A stretch of DNA of 64,000 nucleotides from Lutibacter maritimus (lineage in GTDB: Bacteria; Bacteroidota; Bacteroidia; Flavobacteriales; Flavobacteriaceae). Under the pieces are notes generated by a model. The model was not told where the DNA came from. It worked only from the letters and a program-made list of their open reading frames with translations, and made no database searches. The stretch lies in the NCBI RefSeq assembly GCF_900116115.1, contig NZ_FOZP01000005.1, positions 232,921-296,920 of the forward strand, in the 5' to 3' direction. Shown one piece after another: positions 51,943 to 61,507 of this stretch; the stretch's first letter is position 1; the number at the start of each line of letters is the position of its first letter. The position numbers were made by a program, and so were the translations under genes.

Positions 51943-54900
51943 CTAATTTTCTATTTTTATTCTAACACCTTTGCTATGAATGCTAAATTCTGGTGCATAC
52001 ATACTTTGTATGGTTGTAATTCCGTTACTAAAATTACCCGCATTATTTACGCGTAAATCGTATTCAAAAACATAGACACCTTTTGGTAAATAGTCAAAAA
52101 AGAAGTTGGTTGCAGCATCTTTGGTGCTTTCATAATATCCTAAATTATCTTGGTATTTATAGCTAGATAACACATTTATAGGTTCTAATCCGCTGGCTCG
52201 CATATCTTTCATATGCACAAATTCCATTGGTCTATCTACTTTTAACTCAATTCTAACACTAATTAAATCGCCCACTTTTAAAGTTGAGGTTTCTTTAATT
52301 TCTGTTAGTTTTTTACCAGTATCAGAATTTGTTTTCAAGAATAATTTTTTACTCAATTTTAAAGGAGTTTCAGCCGATGTAATTTTATCTAAATCTTCAA
52401 AATATTGCCAATATAAACTTCCCCAGGCAATACCTTTATCTTTTTTAGCTATAGTTACATTAGCCATTTCATTGGTTATTTCACTGCCATTCCAAGCTGT
52501 TTTATAGTAGCCTGTTCCGGCTTCAATTTTTACATTTTCTAATTTAGAAGGTTCTATTTTTTTGTTTCCAACAGTTACATCAATCGTTTCATTTACAGCT
52601 AACCAATCGCTTCCTTGTAATAATAAAGCGTAGACGGCTTCTGTAGTTTGTTTGGTAGTTTTCCAACTATTAGTTTGTTTGTTTTTTAATAACCATATTT
52701 TTAATTCATCAACTGTAGTAATGTCATTTTCAATTTCAGAAAATACTTCAATTAATAATGCCTGAGTTTCAATAGGCGCCTGGTACCAATACCAACTTGG
52801 GGTATTTTCTTTCCAATACATTCCTAATTCTTCACTAACAATACTATTTTCTTTTAATGATTTTAAAATGGCGGCTGTTAAAACTTTATTTCCATTTCTA
52901 TGTTGAATTAGAGCAATTAATCCTTTAGAATATAAATTGAAATCTTTCCAATACGTAGCTGATTGGTTGGTGTAATAATCAATGGCTGTTTGTAGATTTT
53001 TATCAATTTTTATAGTTGTATAAAAGCTACGCATATATAAATATTGTAGTTGAATATGACCTAAATGATTGCTATTTAAATACGCCTCTTCATCTTTTAA
53101 ACCTTGTTGTTTGTTATTTGCTTTTTCTCTAATTTTTTTAGCTTCAACAAGTAATTTTTTGTAATCATCTTCAATGTCATCATCTAAAAACCGCACTGCT
53201 TTTTTAATGATGTTTTGAATTTTTTCTGAATCAGCATTTAAATCAACATTTAGTTGTTGTAAATGCCCAAAACCAGTTGCAATGTGTTGTGTAATATATC
53301 TGTTTGGATAGTTACTTCCTTTAAACCAAGGAAATCCACCGTTGCCAAATTGCATTTCTTCTAATTTTTTTATGGCTATTTCCTGCTCGTTATTCAATTT
53401 ATTTAAGTCGAATAATAACGCAATTCGTTTTTTCTGTTCTGTTTCACTTTGTGCATCTCGCAACCAAGGAGTTTCCTGAATAATGATAGATTTTAACTCC
53501 TCATTTTTTTCTAAGTTAGAAACTAAGGCATCACTGGTTTGCCATTGATTAAATACTTCCTGAATACGTGGATTCGATTTTAAAATATGACTAGCCAACG
53601 TATTAGAATAATATCTAGAAAAAGTTTGCTCGGCACATTCATACGGATATTCCATTAAATATGGTAAACTTTGCACAGCGTACCAAGCCGGATTTGACGT
53701 AATTTCTAACGTTAATTTATGATTGCTGAGTGTAGTGGAGGTGTTATTTTTTAACTTATTTAAGTTAAAAGTTTTTGTTTGATTGCTTCTAACCCACATT
53801 GGTAACGTTTCGGTAACTAACATTCTGTTAGATAAAACAGGTAAAGCATTTTGTTCGCCATCACTAAAATCGCCTGCTTTTGCTACAATTTTATATTGAA
53901 TTGCCTGTATTCCTTCAGGAGTAATAAGTTTCCAACTAACGTTGGTATTTCCTTTTTCATCAACAGTAAAATTTTGTGTTGTTGAACTGTTTTTAATTAA
54001 ATGGTTGATCTCTTTTCCAGAAATAGCATCGGTTAAAATTAATTGCGCAAATCCGTTTAGTTTCTTATCAGACAGATTCGCAATTTTGCTTGAAAACACA
54101 ATTTCATCACCTTCACGTAAAAATCGTGGAGGATTTGGAATTACCATCAACTCTTTTTGTGTAACAGTTGTTAGCGTTTTTATAGCCGAAGTTGCATCTT
54201 TAGTATGTGCTAACAATTGCAATTTCCATCGTGTTAATGCTTCTGGAATGGTAAAATTAAAACTGATAGCTCCATCTTTATCGGTTGTTAAATGTGGATA
54301 GAAAAACGCAGTTTCTTTAAAATCTTTTCTGGTTTGAACTTTTAATAATTCATTTTCAGTTTTTGATGAACCACTTTTTGTAGTAATAATGATAACGCCA
54401 TTTGCAGCTTTGGCTCCGTATAAAGCAGTTGCAGCAGCATCTTTCAACACATTTACAGAAGCGATTTCATCTGGATTTAAATTTGGATTTTCTTCATAAA
54501 CTACACCATCAACAATATAAATTGGTTGTGCTTTTGAATCTAATGACGCATTACCTCTGAGTACTATTTCGGAATCGGCAACTGTTTCAACTTGAAGACC
54601 TTCATTTACTTCATAATTTAAAACTTTATTATTTCTTTTAATTCCTAAAGCAGTAACCACTACCTCATCCAAACTTTCACTACTTTCAGAAAGAAATACA
54701 GAAATTATGTTGTTTTTATCAATAGTAACTTCAGAAGTATTCATACCAATAAAACTAAAAGTAAGTTTATCTCCTTTGGTTGCTTTTATGGTGTATTTTC
54801 CATCAAAATCACTAGTAACACCCACTGTAGTTCCTTTTACTATAATTGAAACTCCAGGTAATGGTAAACCATCAGAATCATAAACGGTTCCATAAATATA

Positions 54901-57900
54901 ACCTGCAGGTTTTGTAGCATCAAAAGTATTTTTTACAATAACTTCTCTAATACTATTTAAATATTGTTGTTTTACCCAGTAATTATTGTTAAAACTAAAT
55001 CCAAACCAGTTTAAAGCATCGTAATTTTGAGTTGGAAAATTTAAGTTTTTAAAAGTTTGATTTTTTACCACAAATTGAAGCGTTTTAAAGCTATTATTTG
55101 CGTTGCTATTTGAATACGAGTAATACGTTGGGTAATTTATTGGGTTAAATTGCCAATTATGCGTTTTAAATGCATCTAAAGAAGCATCGTACATAGATGC
55201 TAAAACTTCTGAAGTTAGTTTTTCAGCGGTATTTCCTGAAATTTTAAAACTCCAAGTTTGCGTACTTCCAGGTTGTAATTTATCTCTAAAAGTAAGTGTT
55301 TCTATTTGTAATTCTTTTTGTGGATGTGGTACTGAAATTAATAATGTTCCATTTTGAAAACTATTATAATTCACAAAATAATATTTAATGGCAAAACCAC
55401 CTAAATCAGTTTCAGAAACTGGAATTTTTATTGTTTTTGTTTGGTTATTTAAGTGTATATAATACGTAGCAATTACAGAATGATTTTTTTCAATAGAAAC
55501 CATAACTGTAATATCTTTTGATGCTGAACCAATTTGAAGATTTACAGTTTCGTTTGGTTTGTAAACGTCTTTATCTGTATTTATTACAAACAAAGTATTA
55601 TCTGCAATTACATTTTCATTTTTTTCATACAATTCAAATAATTGTTCATCTATAACTTGTTGATTAAATGAGTCTTTACATTCTAAAATAATTTTATAAT
55701 TACCTGATTCCCATTTTTTTAGATTTCCTAATTCAATTTTTTTAGAATTTTTTGTGTTAAATTCTTTTTCAAAAACTAAATTACCTAATTCCCAATTATT
55801 TATGTCGTTTTCTTCATTTGAATATGGATCGTGAGGAAACAGTTTTTCAAATTCAGCTTTTGTAAAACCTTGATAATCGGGTGCTTCCCAAGGTCTGTTT
55901 CTTAAAGGATTTTTAGGTGCTTTTAATTTGTAAATTTTAAGTGTTCCTTTAGTTGGTATAAATTGATTATTTAAATTAGTTGTATTAATTATAACTGAAT
56001 TATCTTTTGCATTTTTATCAATTTTTGATGGAATAGAAACAGTTGCTTCCAATGCATGATAACCAACTTTTACCAATGTTTCAGCACTTCTTGTTTCACC
56101 ATTTATATCAGTTACATCCGCATACACAGTATAATTAAAAGTTGGTAAACTTTCTTTTGAAACTTTTAAATCAGGCAGTGCTTTAAAAGTTATTTTATAG
56201 CTTCCATCATTATTGGTTATGGTTTTACCTTGTGAGATTTCCAAGTCTTCGGATTGGTAATAATTTGGTAATCTCCAGCTATACCAACGCGGAAAATTGG
56301 CAGTTCTTTTTACACGATACGTTACTTTTGCATTGCTAATTGTACTTCCGGCATAAGCTGTTGCTTCACCAAAAACTGTAACGCTATCATTTAATTTATA
56401 GGTTTCAGTAACGGGTTTAAAAGATGTTTCAAATTTTGGACGTTTATATTCTTCAACAGCAATAGATTGACTTGTGTAATTAAAGTTAACAGCATTATAA
56501 TTATTGCCATTTTCAGAGCTTTTATTTATAAAAATAGTATATGCTCCATTTAATCCGTTGGTTGGTAAAATAAATTCTCCACTAACTGAACCAAATTCAT
56601 TTAGTTTTAAATTGTATTTTTTTACCAATTCACCATTAGGATTTTTTAACGAAACTTCAACAAAATCATTTGTATATACTTCTGTTTTATCATCTAAACT
56701 TTTTAACGAAATACTTTTAAAATATATAGTTTGTCCAGGTCTGTAAATACTTCTATCTGTAAAAATAAAAGATTTTATAAGTGGTTTTTTATGATCATTT
56801 ATTGGGTTTTTATATCGGTTTTCATATAAATAAAAGTCTCCAAAAGTTGCGTTATCATTTTCAGTTTTTACTGTAGCTATTATATTTCTATGAGAATTTT
56901 TAGGTTTGTAAGTAAAGGTTCCAAAGCTATTAGTCACAAAATTTTTGTTAATTGCTTTATTGTATTTACTTGTGTTATAATTTTTTAAATTAACTTGTGC
57001 TTTCTCAATAGGTTTCCCCGTATTTCTATCAACTACTTGGTAAACATATAAATTGTTTTCTCTATTTTCAATAAATGCTATATTGGTAACTTGAATATAG
57101 TTGTATGCAAAAATTTTATCATCATATTTAAGTTCTTTTGTAACTGTAGCTATAATTAAATAATTTCCAGCACTCATTTTAGGAAGTAAAACTTCTGTAG
57201 CATGTTGTTGAAAATCGCTTTCATTTTTTAGTGTTGTTTCCCATTTTAAACTTGGATTTAAGGTGTTTATAAATTCAGTTTTTAAAGAATCGTTATAAAT
57301 TTTATTGAATTTATTTTGTTGATTTTTATCTATTTTAAAGGCGGTGAAATATACCTTTTCTAAATTTTTATATTCAATTAATAATCTAGCATTTGTTTCA
57401 ATTGGAACATAGTTTTCAGTTTTGATTGTTATGTGTTTAGATAAAATATGATCCTTTAAAATTTCACATTTTTTTGCACCGTTTGATGTTGGATAATTGG
57501 CAATTGCTTTATTGCAAACTTCTAATGCTTCTTTACGTTTAAACTGATGTGTTGTTGCTGTTTTTGGATTGTATAAATTGGCTTGTTCATTAAACAATTT
57601 TGCAATTTCATAGTCAATTTCTGTTGAAGCCTCATTATTCTTAAATTGTTCTTTTAGCTGTTGCAGTGTTGTTAGATATAATGCTTCTTTATTATTTAAA
57701 ATGGTATTTGTATATACAAAATTTAAACGTTCAAGTGTTAAGTTTATAAGTGCCGTTGGATTATTATCTTTTAAATGGAATAATGTTAGATTTTTATAAA
57801 TTTTTAAAGCTTGCAAGTGGTTTGAAATACTGTCTTTTGAGGTGATAATTTTTGATGTAAAAATGATATTGTTTCCTAATAAAAATTCATCATTTATTTC

Positions 57901-58551
57901 AAATTTATAAGAAGGTCTTGTAATATTTTGCTCTTCATTTTTAAAAAAATCAATTGCTCTGTGTGCTAAAAAATCGTATAAAGTTGGACGAAATTTTTTT
58001 GAATCTTTGCTACTATCAATTATTTCGTCAAAATTATCTAATTTGGTTAACTGAGCTTCTAAACTATTGTTTAAGGAGTTGTTGTAATGATGTTGAACTT
58101 CAGTAAAAATTGTTTTTAAATCCCAAGTTCTAAAATCGGTAGAATCTACTTTTTCTTCTGTTGTAGTTCTGTTATAAAATTTCCATCTATTTTGTTGAAA
58201 ATATTGCCAATAAACATCAGCCAAAATACTTTCTAAAATGTTTTTTGTTGGAAAAGCATTTTCTGAAATCTCTTTTTTTAAGTTGTTTACAATTAAAAGT
58301 TGTGCATTTTCTTCAAGTGTTAAAGCAAATTTTGATTTGTACAGTAGAGATTTAATTATTTGTGAAGTATTATTATCTTTTTTTGCTTTTGCATAAATGG
58401 TTTCTACAACTTTTAAAGCAGATTTTGGTAAATTATCTAATTCAAATTTTTGAACTTCATTCCAAAGTTCTTTAAAATTTTGAGTATTATTTTGAGCATT
58501 TGTAAGTGACGAAAATAAAATGATTAGAATTGGAATGATGATTTTTTTCAT
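51943..58551 (-). CDS. Alpha-2-macroglobulin-family protein with a SusC/RagA-type plug module in the bait-region position
   Basis: This 2202-residue exported protein begins with a signal peptide (MKKIIIPILIILFSSLTNAQ). An N-terminal helical region (to about residue 420) precedes the MG domains; the MG2 signature TDRSIYRPGQTIYFKSISL lies at about 597-615. The A2M thioester motif ECAEQ is intact at about 1636-1640, within MEYPYECAEQTFSRYY. Just before the A2M domain start (ETAFFYPHLTTDKDGAISF, about 1412) there is a carboxypeptidase-like regulatory domain (GYIYGTVYDSDGLPLPGVSIIVKG, about 1214-1285). A SusC/RagA plug follows (SESLDEVVVTALGIKR to EIASVNVLKDAAATALYGAKAANGVIIITTKSG, about 1292-1400). 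Bacterial A2Ms trap proteases through the bait region; how a plug there functions is not known. Confidence 0.92.
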   Translation of the reverse strand: MKKIIIPILIILFSSLTNAQNNTQNFKELWNEVQKFELDNLPKSALKVVETIYAKAKKDNNTSQIIKSLLYKSKFALTLEENAQLLIVNNLKKEISENAFPTKNILESILADVYWQYFQQNRWKFYNRTTTEEKVDSTDFRTWDLKTIFTEVQHHYNNSLNNSLEAQLTKLDNFDEIIDSSKDSKKFRPTLYDFLAHRAIDFFKNEEQNITRPSYKFEINDEFLLGNNIIFTSKIITSKDSISNHLQALKIYKNLTLFHLKDNNPTALINLTLERLNFVYTNTILNNKEALYLTTLQQLKEQFKNNEASTEIDYEIAKLFNEQANLYNPKTATTHQFKRKEALEVCNKAIANYPTSNGAKKCEILKDHILSKHITIKTENYVPIETNARLLIEYKNLEKVYFTAFKIDKNQQNKFNKIYNDSLKTEFINTLNPSLKWETTLKNESDFQQHATEVLLPKMSAGNYLIIATVTKELKYDDKIFAYNYIQVTNIAFIENRENNLYVYQVVDRNTGKPIEKAQVNLKNYNTSKYNKAINKNFVTNSFGTFTYKPKNSHRNIIATVKTENDNATFGDFYLYENRYKNPINDHKKPLIKSFIFTDRSIYRPGQTIYFKSISLKSLDDKTEVYTNDFVEVSLKNPNGELVKKYNLKLNEFGSVSGEFILPTNGLNGAYTIFINKSSENGNNYNAVNFNYTSQSIAVEEYKRPKFETSFKPVTETYKLNDSVTVFGEATAYAGSTISNAKVTYRVKRTANFPRWYSWRLPNYYQSEDLEISQGKTITNNDGSYKITFKALPDLKVSKESLPTFNYTVYADVTDINGETRSAETLVKVGYHALEATVSIPSKIDKNAKDNSVIINTTNLNNQFIPTKGTLKIYKLKAPKNPLRNRPWEAPDYQGFTKAEFEKLFPHDPYSNEENDINNWELGNLVFEKEFNTKNSKKIELGNLKKWESGNYKIILECKDSFNQQVIDEQLFELYEKNENVIADNTLFVINTDKDVYKPNETVNLQIGSASKDITVMVSIEKNHSVIATYYIHLNNQTKTIKIPVSETDLGGFAIKYYFVNYNSFQNGTLLISVPHPQKELQIETLTFRDKLQPGSTQTWSFKISGNTAEKLTSEVLASMYDASLDAFKTHNWQFNPINYPTYYSYSNSNANNSFKTLQFVVKNQTFKNLNFPTQNYDALNWFGFSFNNNYWVKQQYLNSIREVIVKNTFDATKPAGYIYGTVYDSDGLPLPGVSIIVKGTTVGVTSDFDGKYTIKATKGDKLTFSFIGMNTSEVTIDKNNIISVFLSESSESLDEVVVTALGIKRNNKVLNYEVNEGLQVETVADSEIVLRGNASLDSKAQPIYIVDGVVYEENPNLNPDEIASVNVLKDAAATALYGAKAANGVIIITTKSGSSKTENELLKVQTRKDFKETAFFYPHLTTDKDGAISFNFTIPEALTRWKLQLLAHTKDATSAIKTLTTVTQKELMVIPNPPRFLREGDEIVFSSKIANLSDKKLNGFAQLILTDAISGKEINHLIKNSSTTQNFTVDEKGNTNVSWKLITPEGIQAIQYKIVAKAGDFSDGEQNALPVLSNRMLVTETLPMWVRSNQTKTFNLNKLKNNTSTTLSNHKLTLEITSNPAWYAVQSLPYLMEYPYECAEQTFSRYYSNTLASHILKSNPRIQEVFNQWQTSDALVSNLEKNEELKSIIIQETPWLRDAQSETEQKKRIALLFDLNKLNNEQEIAIKKLEEMQFGNGGFPWFKGSNYPNRYITQHIATGFGHLQQLNVDLNADSEKIQNIIKKAVRFLDDDIEDDYKKLLVEAKKIREKANNKQQGLKDEEAYLNSNHLGHIQLQYLYMRSFYTTIKIDKNLQTAIDYYTNQSATYWKDFNLYSKGLIALIQHRNGNKVLTAAILKSLKENSIVSEELGMYWKENTPSWYWYQAPIETQALLIEVFSEIENDITTVDELKIWLLKNKQTNSWKTTKQTTEAVYALLLQGSDWLAVNETIDVTVGNKKIEPSKLENVKIEAGTGYYKTAWNGSEITNEMANVTIAKKDKGIAWGSLYWQYFEDLDKITSAETPLKLSKKLFLKTNSDTGKKLTEIKETSTLKVGDLISVRIELKVDRPMEFVHMKDMRASGLEPINVLSSYKYQDNLGYYESTKDAATNFFFDYLPKGVYVFEYDLRVNNAGNFSNGITTIQSMYAPEFSIHSKGVRIKIEN

Positions 58552-58620
58552 AATACGATATTTATTAAAGTAAAGTTAGCAAAAGTGATGCCTAAAATTG
58601 CAAAAAGAAAAAAATGAATT

Positions 58621-58648
58621 AAAAAAACCGCTAATTAGCGGTTTTTTT
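58621..58648 (-). terminator. Terminator of the OmpA-PorP-adhesin operon
   Basis: AAACCGCTAATTAGCGGTTT is a perfect palindrome centred at 58634.5 and extended by A- and T-runs on both sides. It lies 6 bp past the OmpA-family stop (58654) and about 70 bp before the A2M gene start. Confidence 0.85.
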
Positions 58649-58653
58649 AATTT

Positions 58654-60552
58654 TTAGTTTAAGATTATAAATTCACAACGCCTATTGATATCGTATGCTT
58701 CACTTTTACACATTCCTGGTTTTGTGCAATTGTTAAGTGGTTGAGTTTCGCCATAACCAACAGACTTCACGTTGTTATTAGAAATGCCTTGGCTTACTAA
58801 ATATTCACGTACAGATTTTGCCCGTTTATGTGATAATTCTAAGTTATATTTTTCCGTTCCGCGTGCATCAGTATGTGCGCCAATTTCAATAACCATGTCA
58901 GGATATTTTTTCATAATTGAAACTACATTATTAAGTTCTATTGCAGCATCTGGTCTGATATTCCATTTGTTAAAATCAAAATAAATAGGATTAATTTTAA
59001 TTTGAGTTTTTCCATTATCTACAATAATATTTTTTTCAGCATCTTCATAAGATTCTAAATGTAGTAGAATATTTTTATTAATATTTCCTTTGTTATCTGT
59101 ATAAAATTCAATGGTTGTAGGGTTAAATAATTTTAATGATCCTTTTAGTTTGTAAGTTGTATTTGGTTCAATTTCAAAAGAATAACTTGCGTTTTCACCA
59201 ACAGTTATTTCATTTATAATTTTGTTTGAGCTGTTGTATAAAGTTACCAAAGTGCCAGGCAACAACTCTAAACTATTTTTATTTTGAACAATTCCGGTTA
59301 CAAAAATTGATTTTTTATATGTAAAACTATAAATATCATCATTACTAGCACCATTTAATCTGTTTGATGAAATAAATCCACTGTTATTTTTAGTATTGAT
59401 TATAAATGCAAAGTCGTCTAAATTACTATTTATTGGTTCTCCTAAATTTATTGGTTTTGCAAAGCCATTTTCAGTGAGCTCACTTTTAAAAATATCTAAA
59501 CCACCAATTCCAAAATGCCCGTTTGATGCAAAATAAAGTTCATTTTCAGCACTCATAAATGGAAATTGTTCTCTATGTTCAGTATTAATTGTTGGTCCTA
59601 AATTTTTAGGGGAACTGTACGAACCATCATCAAAAATATCAACAACAAAAATATCAAATGAACCAATTGTTCCTGGCATATCAGATGCAAAATAAAGTTG
59701 TTTTTCATTGCTGCTTAAAGCAGGATGTTCTACTGAGTAATTTGTTCCGTTAAAAGGTAATTCAACAATATTTGTCCATTCATTATTTAATAATTCAGCT
59801 TTATATATTTTAAGATGTGTAATTTTATCTGCATCTTTTCCCTTTTTGCCATTTATAAAATTATTTCTAGTAAAATACATGGTTTTTCCATCGGATGTGA
59901 AAACTGCGTTAGACTCGTGTAATTTTGTGTTAATAGTTTCTGAAAATGGTGTAACTTTTGAACTGTCGTTTAATTGGTCAATATCTACTTGAAACAAATC
60001 TAAATAAGGTAAATTATTCCATTCAAAATTTTTCCCTTGATTTCTGTTTGAAGCAAAAACAATTTTATCTCCAAAATAGGAAGCTCCAAAATCTGAATAA
60101 ACTGAATTTATTGCAACATCAGTTAGTAAATATGTTTCTGTGTTTTGTTCTTTTAAATCTTTAATAAATTGAACTGTACTTTGGTTGTTAAATGTATTAG
60201 GTTGTTTTTTATTGACATATATTTTATACCATTTATCAGCTTCATTAAATTTTTTAATTCCCTTTAACGCTTGTGAATATCTGAAAAAATATGTTGGCTG
60301 AATAGAGTTTTCATAAGATTTAATTAATTGTTGATACCAATAAACTGCATCGGTCATTTTTGAATTAAAATAATAACAATCGCCCAGTTTTTCTAAAACT
60401 TCTTGGTTTTTATCTGTTTCGTTTAAAAATAATTCTGCAGCATTTAAATAAGCATTTTTTTCAAATAAATAGTTTGCCTTTTTTAAATTTTGGGCCGATA
60501 TAAGCTGTGCGCAAAATGAAAGAATAAAAAGTATGAATAGTGTTTTTTTCAT
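58654..60552 (-). CDS. OmpA-family protein with PD40 propeller (T9SS adhesin-associated)
   Basis: I take the ATG at 60552 (MKKTLFILFILSFCAQLISAQ, 632 residues), 16 bp after the PorP stop. Longer starts overlap that gene. Residues about 21-130 form TPR-like helices. Then come WD40-like PD40 repeats (for example GDKIVFASNRNQGKNFEWN, GKTMYFTRNN, KQLYFASDMPGTIGSFDIFVVDIF, about 165-410), a carboxypeptidase-like regulatory domain (about 425-505), and a C-terminal OmpA peptidoglycan-binding domain (YFDFNKWNIRPDAAIELNN to VEIGAHTDARGTEKYNLELSHKRAKSVREYL). Its Asp and Arg ligands for diaminopimelate are present. Such proteins are found with PorP/SprF and T9SS adhesins. Confidence 0.92.
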   Translation of the reverse strand: MKKTLFILFILSFCAQLISAQNLKKANYLFEKNAYLNAAELFLNETDKNQEVLEKLGDCYYFNSKMTDAVYWYQQLIKSYENSIQPTYFFRYSQALKGIKKFNEADKWYKIYVNKKQPNTFNNQSTVQFIKDLKEQNTETYLLTDVAINSVYSDFGASYFGDKIVFASNRNQGKNFEWNNLPYLDLFQVDIDQLNDSSKVTPFSETINTKLHESNAVFTSDGKTMYFTRNNFINGKKGKDADKITHLKIYKAELLNNEWTNIVELPFNGTNYSVEHPALSSNEKQLYFASDMPGTIGSFDIFVVDIFDDGSYSSPKNLGPTINTEHREQFPFMSAENELYFASNGHFGIGGLDIFKSELTENGFAKPINLGEPINSNLDDFAFIINTKNNSGFISSNRLNGASNDDIYSFTYKKSIFVTGIVQNKNSLELLPGTLVTLYNSSNKIINEITVGENASYSFEIEPNTTYKLKGSLKLFNPTTIEFYTDNKGNINKNILLHLESYEDAEKNIIVDNGKTQIKINPIYFDFNKWNIRPDAAIELNNVVSIMKKYPDMVIEIGAHTDARGTEKYNLELSHKRAKSVREYLVSQGISNNNVKSVGYGETQPLNNCTKPGMCKSEAYDINRRCEFIILN

Positions 60553-60568
60553 TTTTATAAGCATTTTA

Positions 60569-61504
60569 TTAAAAAAATCGTGGTGATTTATCAAACCCTT
60601 TATTTAAGTTTGAAAGAAACATATTGTAAAGAATTATAATTTCATGAGATCCTGTACTAAACGGACCCAAATTTGAAATTGTATGATCATAAGCATAACC
60701 AATTCTAAATTCAGGTGTTACACTAAAATTAACCATACCACTAATTGCATCTTTAACTCTGTATCCTAAACCAAATTCTACTTTGTTGTTATACAAAACA
60801 TTGGCGGTTAAATCTAAAGTTATCGGAGCTCCTTTAACAGATTTTAGCATAAAAGCAGGTTTTATTTTAAATTGATTGTCTAATTCAAAAACATAACCTC
60901 CAGTTAAGTAAAAATGTGAATTTTCAGTTCCTTGATATTTTCCATTGTTTCTATCTAAATGTTTAGAACTTAAAATGTTTGGAACCGAAAGCCCAACATA
61001 ATAGTTTTCGGTATTATAATAAATACCAGTACCAAAATTAAAGAAAGTTTTATTGATGTTATTTTCAAAATCTGGATCTGTAAAAATATCACCCGATTCT
61101 AATGCGAATCCATTAAAGTTTACATCAAATAATGTAAAACCCGATTTTATTCCAAATGAAATATTGCCTAAATCTTCTAAATCTAATTTGTAAGCAACAT
61201 CAAAAAATAAGTTATTTTCTTTAACAACATCGCCAATATTATCGTTGATAATAGACATTCCTACTTCTATTTTATTATTAATTGGAAGATGCGCAAATAA
61301 ATTTGATGAATTAGGCGCACCAACAACACCACTCCATTGAGATCTGTGTAAACCACCCAACGTTAAAACTCCAAAATTATCAGTTGTATAACCCGGATTA
61401 ATAACACTCAAGTTGTACATATATTGTGTGTATTGAGCATCTTGTTGCGCCCACAACATAAGAGGTAAAAAAAGTACTACGAATTGAATTATTAGTTTTT
61501 TCAT
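60569..61504 (-). CDS. PorP/SprF-family type IX secretion membrane protein
   Basis: This 311-residue protein has a signal peptide (QFVVLFLPLMLWAQ), then the family start QDAQYTQYMYNLSVINPGYT with GLHRSQWSGVVGAPNSSNLFAHLPI, and a series of barrel strands ending in a typical aromatic-rich NMFLSNLNKGFD region. SprF-like proteins are needed for secretion or anchoring of a cognate T9SS adhesin, usually encoded next to them. Here the neighbour is the CHU_C-tailed repetitive protein (3 bp upstream). The OmpA-family gene follows after 64 bp. Confidence 0.93.
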   Translation of the reverse strand: MKKLIIQFVVLFLPLMLWAQQDAQYTQYMYNLSVINPGYTTDNFGVLTLGGLHRSQWSGVVGAPNSSNLFAHLPINNKIEVGMSIINDNIGDVVKENNLFFDVAYKLDLEDLGNISFGIKSGFTLFDVNFNGFALESGDIFTDPDFENNINKTFFNFGTGIYYNTENYYVGLSVPNILSSKHLDRNNGKYQGTENSHFYLTGGYVFELDNQFKIKPAFMLKSVKGAPITLDLTANVLYNNKVEFGLGYRVKDAISGMVNFSVTPEFRIGYAYDHTISNLGPFSTGSHEIIILYNMFLSNLNKGFDKSPRFF

Positions 61505-61507
61505 TCT

